Shown: positions 26,799-36,059, counted from the stretch's first letter. The stretch is DNA of 64,000 nucleotides from Elusimicrobiota bacterium (GCA_023213235.1 CP096137.1:383587-447586), one strand, 5' to 3'. Numbers and translations are program-made. The notes: generated by a model from the sequence alone, not told the origin.

Positions 26799-26802
26799 CA
26801 CC
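26774..26802 (-). repeat. RAYT terminal repeat, right copy
   Basis: Reverse complement is identical over 29 bases to 24985-25013. Contains the TGA of the RAYT gene. Confidence 0.85.
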
Positions 26803-26806
26803 AATC

Positions 26807-27499
26807 CTAGGTCAGGCGGCCATCGGCCATGCGCAGCACGCGGTCGGCCGCCGCGGCCGCGGGCTCGTCGTGCGTGACGAGGACGACGGCCGCGCCCTGC
26901 TCGCGGGCGACGCGCCGGAAGTCGGCGAACACCTTGTCGCCGTTGGCGCGGTCGAGGTTGCCCGTCGGCTCGTCGGCGAGGATCACCGACGGCTTGTTGA
27001 TCAGCGCGCGCGCGATCGCCGCGCGCTGGCGCTCGCCGCCGGAGGTCTGCGACGGGAAGCGGGCCGCGAGCGCGCCGATTCCGAGCGCGGAGAGCAGCGC
27101 GGTGGCGCGCGCGGTCACGCTCGCCGCGGGCTCGGCGGAGAGGCCGTGCGCCGCGGCCAGGCGCGCGGGCATCAGGACGTTTTCGAGGATCGTGAACTCC
27201 GGCAGGAGGGAGTCGAACTGGAAGACGAAGCCGACGTGCGCGCAGCGCACGCGCGCGCGCTCGTGCTCGTCGAGGTCGGCGGCGCGGCGGCCGCGCACGA
27301 GCAGGTCGCCCTCGTCGGGCCGGTCCATGAGGCCGAGCAAGTTCAACAACGTCGACTTGCCGGAGCCGCTGGGACCCAGGATGGCGACGAACTCGCCGGA
27401 GGCGACCTCGAACTCCACCCCGCGCAGCACGGGAACGGCCGCCGGGCCCTTTCCGTAGGACTTGCAGACGCCGCGCGCGATGATGGCGGGCTCAGCCAT
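26807..27499 (-). CDS. lolD: Lipoprotein-exporting ABC transporter ATP-binding protein LolD
   Basis: 230 residues. Walker A GPSGSGKST, Q-loop FVFQFDSLLPEFT, signature TSGGERQRAAIARAL, Walker B VILADEPTGNLD and H-loop VTHDEP are all present. It powers release of lipoproteins from the inner membrane with the permease encoded just upstream (8-nt overlap). Three lipobox proteins in the window are plausible cargo. Confidence 0.9.
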   Translation of the reverse strand: MAEPAIIARGVCKSYGKGPAAVPVLRGVEFEVASGEFVAILGPSGSGKSTLLNLLGLMDRPDEGDLLVRGRRAADLDEHERARVRCAHVGFVFQFDSLLPEFTILENVLMPARLAAAHGLSAEPAASVTARATALLSALGIGALAARFPSQTSGGERQRAAIARALINKPSVILADEPTGNLDRANGDKVFADFRRVAREQGAAVVLVTHDEPAAAAADRVLRMADGRLT

Positions 27500-28709
27500 A
27501 GTGGATCGCCTCGACGGGGTCGGCCTTCGCGGCGCGGGAGGACGGGTAGAGGGTCGCCAGCAGCGAGAGCAGCAGACCCATGCCCGCGACCGCGGCGACG
27601 TCCGACGGGCGGACGTCGACGGGCACGCGCGAGAGGTAGTAGATGTCGGCGGGCAGCTCCACGATCTGGAAGCTCGCGATCGCCCAGCACAGGATGAAGC
27701 CGAGGCCGAGGCCCATGAGCACGCCCGAGGAGCCGATCAGGAAGCCCTCGACGAGGAAGATGCGGCGGATCATCGCGGGCCCCGCGCCCATCGCCTTGAG
27801 CAGGCCGATGTCGCGGGTCTTCTCGACGGAGCGCAGGATCAAGGTCGACGCGATCCCGAGCGACGCCACCAGCGTGATCAAGGTGAGGATGATGAACATG
27901 ACCGTCTTCTCGAGCTTCAGCGCCGCGAAGAGCGTCGTGTTCATCTGCGCGTACGTGCGCACGAGCTTGGTCAAGCCGAGCGAGACGCGCAAGCGCTGCG
28001 CGGCCGCGTCGGCGCGGCCGAGATCCTTCAAGCGCACGCCGACGCCGGAGGCGCCCGCGTCGACGCCGAGGAATTTGGCCGCCGCGGGCAGGCCCGTCCA
28101 CGCGGTCGCGCTGTCGTACTCGTAGTAGCCGGTCTTGAGCGTCCCCGCGACGCGGAAGCGCTGCATCTTGGGCAGGAGGCCGAGCGGGGTGGCCACGCTC
28201 TTGGGCGAGACGAGCACGACCTCGTCGCCCTTCTCCACGCCCAGATGGTCGGCGAGCTCGACGCCGAGGACGATGCCGGGCGTCTTGCCCTCGCCGATCC
28301 CGTCCCAACTGCCCGAGACGAGCTTGGCGGCGAGGTCGTTGACCGCGAACTCTCGCGCGGGCTCGACGCCCTTGAGCACCACGCCGATCGAGCGGTCCCG
28401 CACGGTCAGGATCGCCTGGCCGAGCGCGAACGGCGCGAGGGCGGCGGTGTCCGGATCGGCCTTGATCTTCGCCTCGGTCTCGGCGAGGTCGGCGGCCGAG
28501 CGCAGGCCGAGGACGGTCACGTGCGCCTGGGCGCCGACGATCTTGCGCTGGATGTCGGTCTGGAAGCCGTTCATCACCGACAGCGTCGTCAGGAGCGCGG
28601 CGACGCCGACGGTGACGCCGGCCACGCCGATCAAGGTCGTGACGACGGCGAACAACCCTTTGCGCTCGGCCTTAAGATAGCGGAGCGCGATGAACAGCTC
28701 GAGCGGCAT
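27492..28709 (-). CDS. Lipoprotein-releasing permease (LolC/LolE/LolF family)
   Basis: 405 residues. A first membrane helix near 20-45 (LFAVVTTLIGVAGVTVGVA), a large periplasmic domain, then three helices in residues 265-395 (VMFIILTLITLVASLGIAS, GVLMGLGLGFILCWA, VAGMGLLLSLLATL), the FtsX-like fold. Only one permease gene is present, so it may work as a homodimer as in LolDF systems. ATG 28709 overlaps the lysS TGA (TGATG). Confidence 0.88.
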   Translation of the reverse strand: MPLELFIALRYLKAERKGLFAVVTTLIGVAGVTVGVAALLTTLSVMNGFQTDIQRKIVGAQAHVTVLGLRSAADLAETEAKIKADPDTAALAPFALGQAILTVRDRSIGVVLKGVEPAREFAVNDLAAKLVSGSWDGIGEGKTPGIVLGVELADHLGVEKGDEVVLVSPKSVATPLGLLPKMQRFRVAGTLKTGYYEYDSATAWTGLPAAAKFLGVDAGASGVGVRLKDLGRADAAAQRLRVSLGLTKLVRTYAQMNTTLFAALKLEKTVMFIILTLITLVASLGIASTLILRSVEKTRDIGLLKAMGAGPAMIRRIFLVEGFLIGSSGVLMGLGLGFILCWAIASFQIVELPADIYYLSRVPVDVRPSDVAAVAGMGLLLSLLATLYPSSRAAKADPVEAIHYG

Positions 28710-30250
28710 CAGGCCTCGCGCTTGAGCGTGGGGAAGAGGATCACGTCGCGGATCGAGTCCTTGCCCGTCAGCAGCATCGTGATGCGGTCGATGCCGACGC
28801 CGATGCCGCCCATGGGCGGCATGCCGGCCTCCATCGCCTGGATGAAGTCCTCGTCGAGCAGGTCGGCCTCGGCGTCGCCGGCGTCCTTCTGCTTCTGCTG
28901 CTCGGTCAGGCGGTCGCGCTGGTCCTGAGGGTCGTTGAGCTCGGAGTAGGCATTCGAGAGCTCCTTGCCCGCGGCGAAGCACTCGAAGCGTTCGACGAGA
29001 GATTGGGTCCCCGGCTTCAGCTTGGCCAGCGGCGTGATCGCCGTCGGGTGGTCGAACAGAAAGGTCGGCTGCTGGAGCAGGTCCTCGATCTTCGCCTCGA
29101 CGATCCGGTCGAAGAGCTTGGCGCTGGGCGTCTTCTCGCCGGCGTGGAGGCCGAGCTTCTCGGCGAGCTTGAGCAACCCGGCGCGGTTGAAGCCCTTCCC
29201 CTCGAGCACGTTCTCGATCGGCTCCCCGCACCGCTCCTTCCACACTTCGGGGAGGTAGAGGCGCTTGAACGGAGCCTTCAGCGAGAGCGTCTGACCCTTC
29301 CACTGGACCTCGGAGACGCCGCACGCCTCGGCGCACTCGGTGAGCAAGGTCTCGAAGAGGGCCGCCATGCCCTCGTAGTCGGAGTAGGCCTCGTACGCCT
29401 CGAGCATCGTGAACTCGGGGTTGTGCGTCGTGTCGACGCCCTCGTTGCGGAATACGCGGCCGATCTCGTAGACGCGATCCAGGCCGCCGATGACCAGCTT
29501 CTTAAGGTAGAGCTCGGTGGCGATGCGCAGGACCATGTCCTGCTCGAGCGCGTTGTGGCGCGTCTTGAACGGGCGCGCGGAGGCGCCGCCGGCCTGGCCG
29601 AGCAGCACCGGGGTCTCCACCTCGACGTAGCCGCGCGAGTCCAGGACCCGGCGGATCGTCGAGACGATCTTCGCGCGCTTGATGAACACCTCGCGCGACT
29701 CGGGCGTCGAGACGAGGTCGAGGTGGCGCTGGCGGTAGCGCAGCTCGGTGTCGGTCAGGCCGTGCCACTTCTCCGGGAGGGGGCGCACGGCCTTGGCGAG
29801 CATCGTCGCGCTCTCGACGGCAACGGTCGGCTCGCCGGTCTTCGTGATGAACACGGCGCCGGAGACGGCCAGGTAGTCGCCCGTGTGCAGGTCGCGCTTG
29901 ACCAGCGCGAACACGTCCTCGGGCAGGGCGTCCTTCTTGAAGTACACCTGAGCGTTGCCCGACAGGTCGGCCAAGCGCCCGAAGATGGACTTGCCCATGT
30001 CGCGTAGCTCGACCAAGCGGCCGGCGATCGCCACCTTCTCCTTCGACATCTGCATCGGCTCGGTCAGCCCGGCGCCGAGGGGGCGGACGGCGGCGCAGTC
30101 GTCGCGGCGGACGGTCCGCGACGGGAAGGGTTCGACGCCGCGCGCGCGCAGGTCGGCGATCTTGGCCTTCTTGTCGGCCATGACCTTCTCGAGGCCGCCG
30201 GCGTCGAGGGGCGCGGCGGGGACGGCGGCGGGCTTGGGCGCGTCAGCCAT
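28709..30250 (-). CDS. lysS: Lysyl-tRNA synthetase, class II
   Basis: 513 residues from ATG 30250. OB-fold anticodon domain (VAIAGRLVELRDMGKSIFGRL), then class II motifs: motif 2 FRNEGVDTTHNPEFTMLE and motif 3 GIGVGIDRITMLLTG. The N-terminal 20 residues are Ala/Pro-rich. Charges tRNA-Lys in the cytoplasm. Its start overlaps the upstream response regulator stop, tying lysS to signalling and Lol genes in one operon. Confidence 0.93.
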   Translation of the reverse strand: MADAPKPAAVPAAPLDAGGLEKVMADKKAKIADLRARGVEPFPSRTVRRDDCAAVRPLGAGLTEPMQMSKEKVAIAGRLVELRDMGKSIFGRLADLSGNAQVYFKKDALPEDVFALVKRDLHTGDYLAVSGAVFITKTGEPTVAVESATMLAKAVRPLPEKWHGLTDTELRYRQRHLDLVSTPESREVFIKRAKIVSTIRRVLDSRGYVEVETPVLLGQAGGASARPFKTRHNALEQDMVLRIATELYLKKLVIGGLDRVYEIGRVFRNEGVDTTHNPEFTMLEAYEAYSDYEGMAALFETLLTECAEACGVSEVQWKGQTLSLKAPFKRLYLPEVWKERCGEPIENVLEGKGFNRAGLLKLAEKLGLHAGEKTPSAKLFDRIVEAKIEDLLQQPTFLFDHPTAITPLAKLKPGTQSLVERFECFAAGKELSNAYSELNDPQDQRDRLTEQQKQKDAGDAEADLLDEDFIQAMEAGMPPMGGIGVGIDRITMLLTGKDSIRDVILFPTLKREA

Positions 30251-30656
30251 TCTTCTTCTCTCCACGGGACGACAGGATGCCCCCGATCAGCTCGCGGAGC
30301 ATCTTCGGGTCGAACGGCTTCTGCACGTAGGCCGCGACGTTGGGGGCCATCTCGAAGAGGTCGCGCATCTTCTGGCCCTTCGCGGTGAGCACGAGGATCG
30401 GGATGTCCTTGGCGCGCGGCTCGGTCTGCAGGCGCATGTTGAGCTGGTAGCCGTCCATCACGGGCATCATGATGTCGAGCACGATCAGGTCGGGCAGGGG
30501 CGCCGACGTGTTCACGGGCTCGAGGCCGAGCCGCTCGAGCGCGATCTGGCCGTTTCCGGCGTCGGAGACGACGTGGCCGTCCTGCTCGAGCGCGAACTTG
30601 AGCAAGGTGACGATGTCGGGCTCGTCGTCGACGACCATGATCGCGGCGGGGCTCAT
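30243..30656 (-). CDS. Single-domain response regulator
   Basis: 137 residues, one receiver domain: IMVVDDEPDIVTLL (acidic pair), LIVLDIMMPVMDG (phospho-Asp), VLTAKG (Thr/Ser switch) and VQKPFDP (Lys). No output domain, so it works through a partner. Paired tandemly with a very similar receiver; 4-nt overlap. Confidence 0.88.
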   Translation of the reverse strand: MSPAAIMVVDDEPDIVTLLKFALEQDGHVVSDAGNGQIALERLGLEPVNTSAPLPDLIVLDIMMPVMDGYQLNMRLQTEPRAKDIPILVLTAKGQKMRDLFEMAPNVAAYVQKPFDPKMLRELIGGILSSRGEKKNG

Positions 30657-31033
30657 CGGGGCCTCAGCTGGGCGGCGACGAGGTCGCGCAGGGCCTTGGG
30701 GTCGAAGGGCTTCTCGAGGTACGCGCCGCGCGCGGGCTCCGCGCCGGGCGGCGGAGCGCCCTTGGCCGTCAGCACGATGACGGGAACGGCGCGCGTGCGC
30801 TCGTCCTCCTCGAGGCGGGCGCGCACGGACTCGCCGTCCATGACGGGCATCATCACGTCGAGGATCACGAGGTCGGGCACCACGGCCGTCTCGTCGCGCG
30901 GCTCGACGCCGGCCTTGGCCAGAGCCTCGGCGCCGTCGTACGCGCAGACGACCATGTGTCCGTCCTTCTCGAGCATGAACTTGATCAAAGTGACGACGTC
31001 TCGCTCGTCGTCGACGAGCAGCACCCGCGCCAT
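30653..31033 (-). CDS. Single-domain response regulator
   Basis: 126 residues from ATG 31033. LLVDDERDVVTLIKFML, LVILDVMMPVMDGES (phospho-Asp), VLTAKG and LEKPFDP. Half-identical by eye to the next gene, so the pair arose by duplication. TAGAAT on the minus strand (31041-31046) ends 7 nt before the ATG, and this promoter is back to back with that of the divergent GNAT gene. Confidence 0.85.
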   Translation of the reverse strand: MARVLLVDDERDVVTLIKFMLEKDGHMVVCAYDGAEALAKAGVEPRDETAVVPDLVILDVMMPVMDGESVRARLEEDERTRAVPVIVLTAKGAPPPGAEPARGAYLEKPFDPKALRDLVAAQLRPR

Positions 31034-31063
31034 GACGGCGATTCTATTAAATATACTGTGGCC

Positions 31064-31627
31064 GTGAAACCGACGATCAAGCCCCTGACGCCCGCCCGCT
31101 GGAAGGATTTCGAGGCGCTGTTCGGCCCGCGCGGCGCCTGCGACGGGTGCTGGTGCCACTGGATCCGCCTGCCGCGCAAGGAGTTCGAGGCCGCCCGCGG
31201 CGACGGAGCCAAGGCGATGATGAAGGCCCTCGTCGACTCCGGCGAGCCCACGGGCCTGCTGGCTTATGAAGGAAAGAGGGCCGTGGGTTGGGCCGCGCTG
31301 GCGCCCCGCTCGAAGTTCCGACGGCTCGAGAAGTCCCGGGTCCTCAAGCCCGTCGACGAGAAGCCCGTGTGGTCGCTTCCCTGCTTCTTCGTCGCCAAGG
31401 ACTCTCGCGGAAAAGGAGTGACGACCGCCCTGCTCAAAGCCGCGGCGGTTCACGCCGCGCAGAAGGGGGCGAAGCTGCTCGAAGGATATCCCGTCGACAC
31501 GAAGGGCCGCAAGACCGCCGACGCGTTCGTCTGGTGGGGGCTGTCCGGCGCTTTCGAGAAGGCCGGTTTCAAGGCCGTCGCCCGGCGTTCCAAGACGCGC
31601 CCGATCATGCGCCGCGCGATTCGTTGA
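31064..31627 (+). CDS. GNAT family N-acetyltransferase
   Basis: 187 residues from GTG 31064. N-terminal CDGCWCHWIRLP is typical of one GNAT subgroup. The acetyl-CoA loop is SRGKGVTTALL near residue 108. Substrate unknown. TATACT (31052-31057) ends 6 nt before this GTG; the other in-frame GTG at 31058 would lie upstream of the expected transcript start. Confidence 0.78.
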   Translation: MKPTIKPLTPARWKDFEALFGPRGACDGCWCHWIRLPRKEFEAARGDGAKAMMKALVDSGEPTGLLAYEGKRAVGWAALAPRSKFRRLEKSRVLKPVDEKPVWSLPCFFVAKDSRGKGVTTALLKAAAVHAAQKGAKLLEGYPVDTKGRKTADAFVWWGLSGAFEKAGFKAVARRSKTRPIMRRAIR

Positions 31628-31711
31628 CCTGGATCAGTAGGTCCTCGGCCTCGACGGGCGGGGGCCCTAAGACCGATTCCCTTCGACGGGGGGCCGCGGT
31701 ACAATGACCGC

Positions 31712-32239
31712 ATGACCAAGCCCCTTTTCGCCGTCCTTTCCCTCGCCCTCGCCGTCCCGTCCTTCGCGAGCCCCGCCGACGACGCCTTCAACGCCGTCGT
31801 CAACGACATCAACCAGGCCGTCGGCAAGATCGTCGCCGCCCAGCAAAGGCAGTCGAAGGAGCGCCGGATCGTCGCCGAGCAGAAGGCCGGCGCCGCCGCG
31901 AAGTGCACGCCCGCGCAGGCCGACGAGGCCTACACCGCTCTGAGGCGCTGCGACGAGTCGTTCAAGAAGGCCTTCGGCGCCGGGGTGCTCGACGCGCGGG
32001 GCGCGGTGACGAAGGGCTTCAACTACTCTCCCTCCATGTCGCTCGTCCTGCTGACGACGACCGACGCGTACTTCTACCACAACGACTGCGACATCTGCGC
32101 CGCCGTCGAGAAGTGCTCGCTCAAGGACGGCGCGATCTCGAACTTCAAGTCCGCGCACTCCGTCGACTGCCGCGACCTCGCGCCCGAGCTGCGCAAGAAG
32201 GGCGTCGTCATCGTCCACTCCGACTGCCCGCTTCCGTAA
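31712..32239 (+). CDS. Small secreted Cys-containing protein, unknown
   Basis: 175 residues with signal peptide ending at SFAS. Seven cysteines in the mature part (AAKCTP, RRCDES, NDCDICA, EKCSLK, VDCRD, SDCPLP) suggest disulphides in the periplasm or outside. No family recognised. TACAAT (31700-31705) ends 6 nt before the ATG. Confidence 0.7.
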   Translation: MTKPLFAVLSLALAVPSFASPADDAFNAVVNDINQAVGKIVAAQQRQSKERRIVAEQKAGAAAKCTPAQADEAYTALRRCDESFKKAFGAGVLDARGAVTKGFNYSPSMSLVLLTTTDAYFYHNDCDICAAVEKCSLKDGAISNFKSAHSVDCRDLAPELRKKGVVIVHSDCPLP

Positions 32240-32280
32240 ACCGTGATCACGGCTTGAGTCCCTCCCTGCGACCGCCGGTC

Positions 32281-33335
32281 ATGCTCCGATTCTCTCCCGT
32301 GGCGGCGTTGGCCGCCGCGTTGATCGCGGGCAGCGCCGCGGCCGCGACGGGAGGCCTCGACGTCGCCGCCGACGGCGGTCGGTTGCACCGGCTCGAGAGC
32401 CCGTCCGGGCCGAACGTCGCGCTGAACTACCGGCGCTCCGACGACGGCGGAAAGACCTGGACCGCGCCGGTCCGCGTCGACGGCGGGCGTCCCGCGTATC
32501 ACTTCGGGGCGGGCGAGGCGCGCGTCGCCGGCGACGGCTCGCGCGTGTTCGCCCTCTGGGCGCGGCCGGGCCGGGGACCTCACGGCTCAGGACCGCTCGC
32601 GGTCGCCGTTTCAACCGACGGCGGAAAGACCTGGACCGCCGGCGCGAGCCCCGCGGGCGCGGGCTCCGTCGGGCGGCGGTTTCCGGCGCTCGTCGCCGCG
32701 GACGGCGCCGTGCACGCGTTCTGGCTCGACCGAGCGAGCAACGCGAAGCTGCTCGCCTCGCGCTCGACGGACGGAGCAAAATCGTGGTCGAAGCCCGTCG
32801 TCGTCGACGAGGACGTCTGCGAGTGCTGCTGGAACGCCGCGCTCGCCGCGGACGGCGCGGTCTGGGTGCTCTATCGCGACAAGGATCCTCGCGACATGGG
32901 CGCCGCCGTCTCGCGAGACGGGGGACGGACGTGGAGCAAGCCCGCCAGGCCCGGCGCGTTCGGCTGGGGGTTCGACGGGTGTCCGCACGTCGGCGGCGCG
33001 CTCGCGCCGGCGAAGGGCGGCGTCGCGGCTCTCGTCTGGACGGGCAAGAGCGAGGACGCGGGGCTCTACGTCTTCGAGACCGCGAACGGCGCCGACTGGA
33101 AGCGGGCCGCCCGTCTGGGCGGCGCCGGCGCCAAGCACGCCGACATGGCGACCTCCGGGACCAAGCAGGCCGTCGTCTGGGACGAGGAGGGAAAATTTAC
33201 GGCGCGACGAGCGACGCCTGGAGTAAGCCGCGGCTTCTCGCCCCGGCGGGCGGCCATCCGCGGATCGCCGCCGTCAAAGGCGGCTTCCGCGTCTTCTGGA
33301 GCGGGAAAGAGGGGGCGGGAGAGGCGTCGTTCTAG
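32281..33335 (+). CDS. Secreted Asp-box (BNR) beta-propeller protein, sialidase-like fold, one frameshift
   Basis: About 351 residues after repair, with signal peptide. Four Asp boxes are visible: SDDGGKTW, STDGGKTW, STDGAKSW and SRDGGRTW, the repeat of sialidase-type propellers. A CECCW motif lies near residue 180. The A run 33192-33195 lacks one base; adding it gives WDEEGKIYGATSDAW and the C-terminus GKEGAGEASF. No clear sialidase Arg triad can be assigned, so enzyme activity is open. A RAYT unit is inserted just after the stop. Confidence 0.75.
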
Positions 33336-33348
33336 AGAACTTCAGAAT

Positions 33349-33382
33349 GTTGCAACTTCGGTGCCAGACGTTGAAGTTGCAA
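33349..33382 (+). repeat. RAYT 2 left end, hairpin
   Basis: TTGCAACTTC (33350-33359) and GAAGTTGCAA (33373-33382) form a hairpin around GGTGCCAGACGTT. The inner part matches the right end of the unit in inverted orientation with few mismatches. Confidence 0.7.
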
Positions 33383-33422
33383 ATTCATGGAACTTTTCCC
33401 ATAGCTCAGTCGTATATAGAGT

Positions 33423-34157
33423 ATGGGACGCAGAGCACGGATTCACTTTCACAATGCCGTTTATCACGCCTACTCGCGGGGCGTTGATCGGCAAGATATA
33501 TTCCGAGACCCCGGCGATCGGATTTTCTTTCTAGAGCTCCTGAGCCGCGTTCAACGAGAACTATCTGTTCACGTGCTCGCGTATTGCCTGATGGGGAATC
33601 ACTTTCATTTGGCAATTCAGGTCGCGCATGTCGAATTGTCGACGGCCATGCACAGACTCCTGACGCCTTACGCGGCGTACGTCAATCGAAAACATCGAAG
33701 GGTTGGACATCTCTTTCAGGGAAGGTTTCGGGACAATCTGTGCGTGGATGACGGCTATCTCCAGAACCTGATCAGGTACATCCACCTCAATCCCGTGCGG
33801 GCCGGACTCGTGCCTGAAGCGCATCTATGGGCTTGGTCCAGCCTGCTTGGACGGCCACTGGACTCGGGCGAAGATCTCATCGGGTTCGACGCGTGGGCGC
33901 CGCCTGAAAAGCAGCGCATTTCCCTGGAGCGCGAAGTTCGAGGCGGTCCCACGTCTCTCGGTGTCCTGGGTGCCGGCGTCTGCCGCGCTGCGTCGATCAC
34001 AGAAGAAGAACTGAAGAGCGCATTCTATGATCGGCGCCTCGTCGAAGTCCGCCGTCGATTCACTCGCGCGGCTGTTGCTGAAGGCCACCAGATCACCCGA
34101 ATCGCCGAGTGGCTCGGAATCGACAAGAGCAGGGTGAGCCGTTATGCACGGCAATGA
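33423..34157 (+). CDS. REP-associated tyrosine transposase (RAYT), second copy
   Basis: 244 residues. GRRARIHFHNAVYHAYSRGVD, CLMGNHFHLAIQV (HUH) and NLIRYIHLNPVRAGLVP are complete, with a C-terminal helix-turn-helix-like part (GHQITRIAEWLGIDKSRVSRYA). It is a diverged relative of the 26.0-kb copy, not a recent duplicate. Flanking ends differ in sequence from the first unit, so each RAYT probably has its own REP family. Confidence 0.88.
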   Translation: MGRRARIHFHNAVYHAYSRGVDRQDIFRDPGDRIFFLELLSRVQRELSVHVLAYCLMGNHFHLAIQVAHVELSTAMHRLLTPYAAYVNRKHRRVGHLFQGRFRDNLCVDDGYLQNLIRYIHLNPVRAGLVPEAHLWAWSSLLGRPLDSGEDLIGFDAWAPPEKQRISLEREVRGGPTSLGVLGAGVCRAASITEEELKSAFYDRRLVEVRRRFTRAAVAEGHQITRIAEWLGIDKSRVSRYARQ

Positions 34158-34175
34158 ACTCGTTTAACAACGGAG

Positions 34176-34210
34176 AATGTGCAACTGCAACGTCTGGCCC
34201 CAGTGTTGCA
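34176..34210 (-). repeat. RAYT 2 right end, hairpin
   Basis: CTGCAAC and GTTGCAG flank GTCTGGCCCCAGT, forming a hairpin; the reverse complement matches the left end over about 22 bases with few mismatches. It abuts the stop of the convergent cyclophilin-like gene. Confidence 0.65.
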
Positions 34211-34212
34211 GA

Positions 34213-35031
34213 TTACTTTTCGAAGTAGGACATCGCCTTAAAGACGCCGACGGCGGAGAGCAGCAGGGGGACCGAGATCCAGGGGGAGGAGGCGGCGCGC
34301 GGGACGTAGGCGGCGAAGACGAGGAAGAACGCGCCGAGCCCGCAGAGCAGGGCGACGGACCGGGCGGCCTTGCCGAGGTCCGGGGCGAACGCCCACAGCG
34401 CGCCGGCCGAGAGGGCCAGCAGCGCGGCGAGCCCGAGGAGCAGGTTCCGGCGGCCGGCCTCGTCGTTTCCGCCGAGCGCCTCGGCGACGGGGCCGCGCAG
34501 CGGCTCCTTGTCGAGCGCCGCCTGGGTCGGCAGGACGGACGTGGACAGGATGGAGATCGGGCGCGCGGGACGCGACTCGGCGTCGACGGGCGCGGCTTTC
34601 AGCGCCTCGAGAGTCTCGCGGCCGGCGGCGACCTCGCCGACGGCGCTGAACTTCCCGTCCATGACGGGCATCGCGGCGAAGAGCACGACGAAGGCGGTCT
34701 CGCCGGCGTCGGGGTCGCTCGGCTGGTGCGCCATCATGACGGCGCCGGCGACGGCGGGGCCGCCCGTCTCGACGGGAATGCGCTTGGCGCCCGGCGCGTT
34801 CGGCGCCGAGGAGAACGCCGCGAAGCGCGTCGCGTCGAGCTTCGCGAGCGCGGAGCCGTCGTAGGCTCCGGAGGCGAACAGCTTGAGCAGCTTTTCGGCG
34901 TGGCGCGGCGCTCCTTTATAGAGCGCGATCGCGACGTCGCCCGCCGTGGTGCGGATCACGACCCGCTCGGGACGCACGGGAGCGGCGGCGGCGGGAGCGG
35001 CGAGCAGCAGCACGAGCGCGAGCGTATTCAT
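34213..35031 (-). CDS. Cyclophilin-like peptidyl-prolyl isomerase with C-terminal membrane helices
   Basis: 272 residues. Signal peptide, then a cyclophilin-type beta barrel (VVIRTTAGDVAIALYKGAPRHAEKLLKLF, then AVMMAHQPSDPDAGETAFVVLFA and FSAVGEVAAGRETLEAL). Two to three helices follow after residue 190. The usual FHR catalytic site is not clear (KLDATRFAAF), so isomerase activity is uncertain. ATG 35031 directly abuts the stop of the upstream gene. Confidence 0.72.
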   Translation of the reverse strand: MNTLALVLLLAAPAAAAPVRPERVVIRTTAGDVAIALYKGAPRHAEKLLKLFASGAYDGSALAKLDATRFAAFSSAPNAPGAKRIPVETGGPAVAGAVMMAHQPSDPDAGETAFVVLFAAMPVMDGKFSAVGEVAAGRETLEALKAAPVDAESRPARPISILSTSVLPTQAALDKEPLRGPVAEALGGNDEAGRRNLLLGLAALLALSAGALWAFAPDLGKAARSVALLCGLGAFFLVFAAYVPRAASSPWISVPLLLSAVGVFKAMSYFEK

Positions 35032-36059
35032 CTAGGCCTCCGGAAGCGGCGCCTGCATGGTTTTCGTCAGGGCGGGCGTGCGCAGCCGCCAGATCACGCC
35101 GTCGACGAAGAAGTGGTGGAGCTGGACGCCCCCGTGAAGATCGCGGTGGCGAACAGGAAGGAAGTCCCCGTCGCCGCCGACAGCAGCTTCGGGAGGGCGA
35201 GGAAGAGCAGGACGTAGCCGGCGAGGCTTCCGCCCGCCCAGCGCGCCGAGTCCAGCGGAACGGCCGAGGCGGGCGCGCCCTCCTGCCGCCGTTCCTGCAC
35301 GTGGAGGAACCACGACACGAACAGGTACTGCGCGCCGTGGAACATCGGCACGAGCGGGTAGTAGAGGGCCGACGACGGGCCCCAGAAAAACCAGACCAGC
35401 TGGGCGGCCGGCGGCACGAAGGCCAGCGCGGGCAGGGCCGCGCGTCGGCGCAGGACGAGCGCGAGGAAGGCCGTCCCCGCCAGCGCCGTCGCGGCGAGGA
35501 AGGCCGTCGCGACCCACGGCGGCAGGCCGAGCGACGGGTACGCGATGCCGAGGTAGTCGAAGCGGTTGAGCTGGACCTCGGCGCGCGCGACGGAGAGCAG
35601 AAAGGTGCCGAACACGAAGGCCGAGAGCGCGCGCCGCTCGAGCGGCGCGTAGTCGGTCCCCGCGCGCCGCGCGTAGAGCACCGAGAGGCCGACCGTCTGG
35701 CCGCTGTAGTGGTACGGAGACCACAGCAGGAACAGCTTCACGAAGTGCGGCGCGACCGCGAGCGGCCAGGCGAAGGAGGCCGCCACGCCGGCGAGCACGG
35801 CCGCGGGCACGAGCGCCGCCGTCAGCGGAAAGCGCGCCATCGCCTCGCGGCTGCGGTACAGGCGCCAGCTCGTCGCGGCGAAGTGGGCGCCGTTGAGCGC
35901 GGCGACGACGACGGCGACGCCGTCCCACGCGGAGGACAGGGCGGCGGCGCCGGCGCCGCGCTCGGCGAGGCGGCAGGCGCCGAAGAGCAGGATCGACGCG
36001 CCGCCCATCACGAGGGCGTCGACCGCCGGGCTCACGAGGGCGGGGGAGGATTTCCGCAT
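35032..36059 (-). CDS. Multi-pass membrane protein, unknown, one frameshift
   Basis: About 343 residues with eight or so hydrophobic helices. LWSPYHYSGQT and FHGAQYLFVSWFLHV carry conserved-looking His/Tyr in membrane. A missing base in C run 35129-35133 hides the C-terminus, which repaired reads FTGGVQLHHFFVDGVIWRLR, a motif found at the end of several multi-pass membrane families. No specific function. Confidence 0.7.

Larger units (their letters stand above)
24985..26802. mobile_element. Possible RAYT-linked element bounded by 29-bp perfect inverted repeats
   Basis: The 29 bases at 24985-25013 are the exact reverse complement of 26774-26802. Between them lie a TPR lipoprotein gene, a structured RNA with terminator, a third imperfect copy of the repeat (25980-26001) and a RAYT transposase gene. 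The right end falls 4 bases before the lolD stop. Whether the whole 1.8 kb ever moved as a unit, or the left repeat is a separate REP copy, cannot be told without comparison genomes. Confidence 0.5.
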
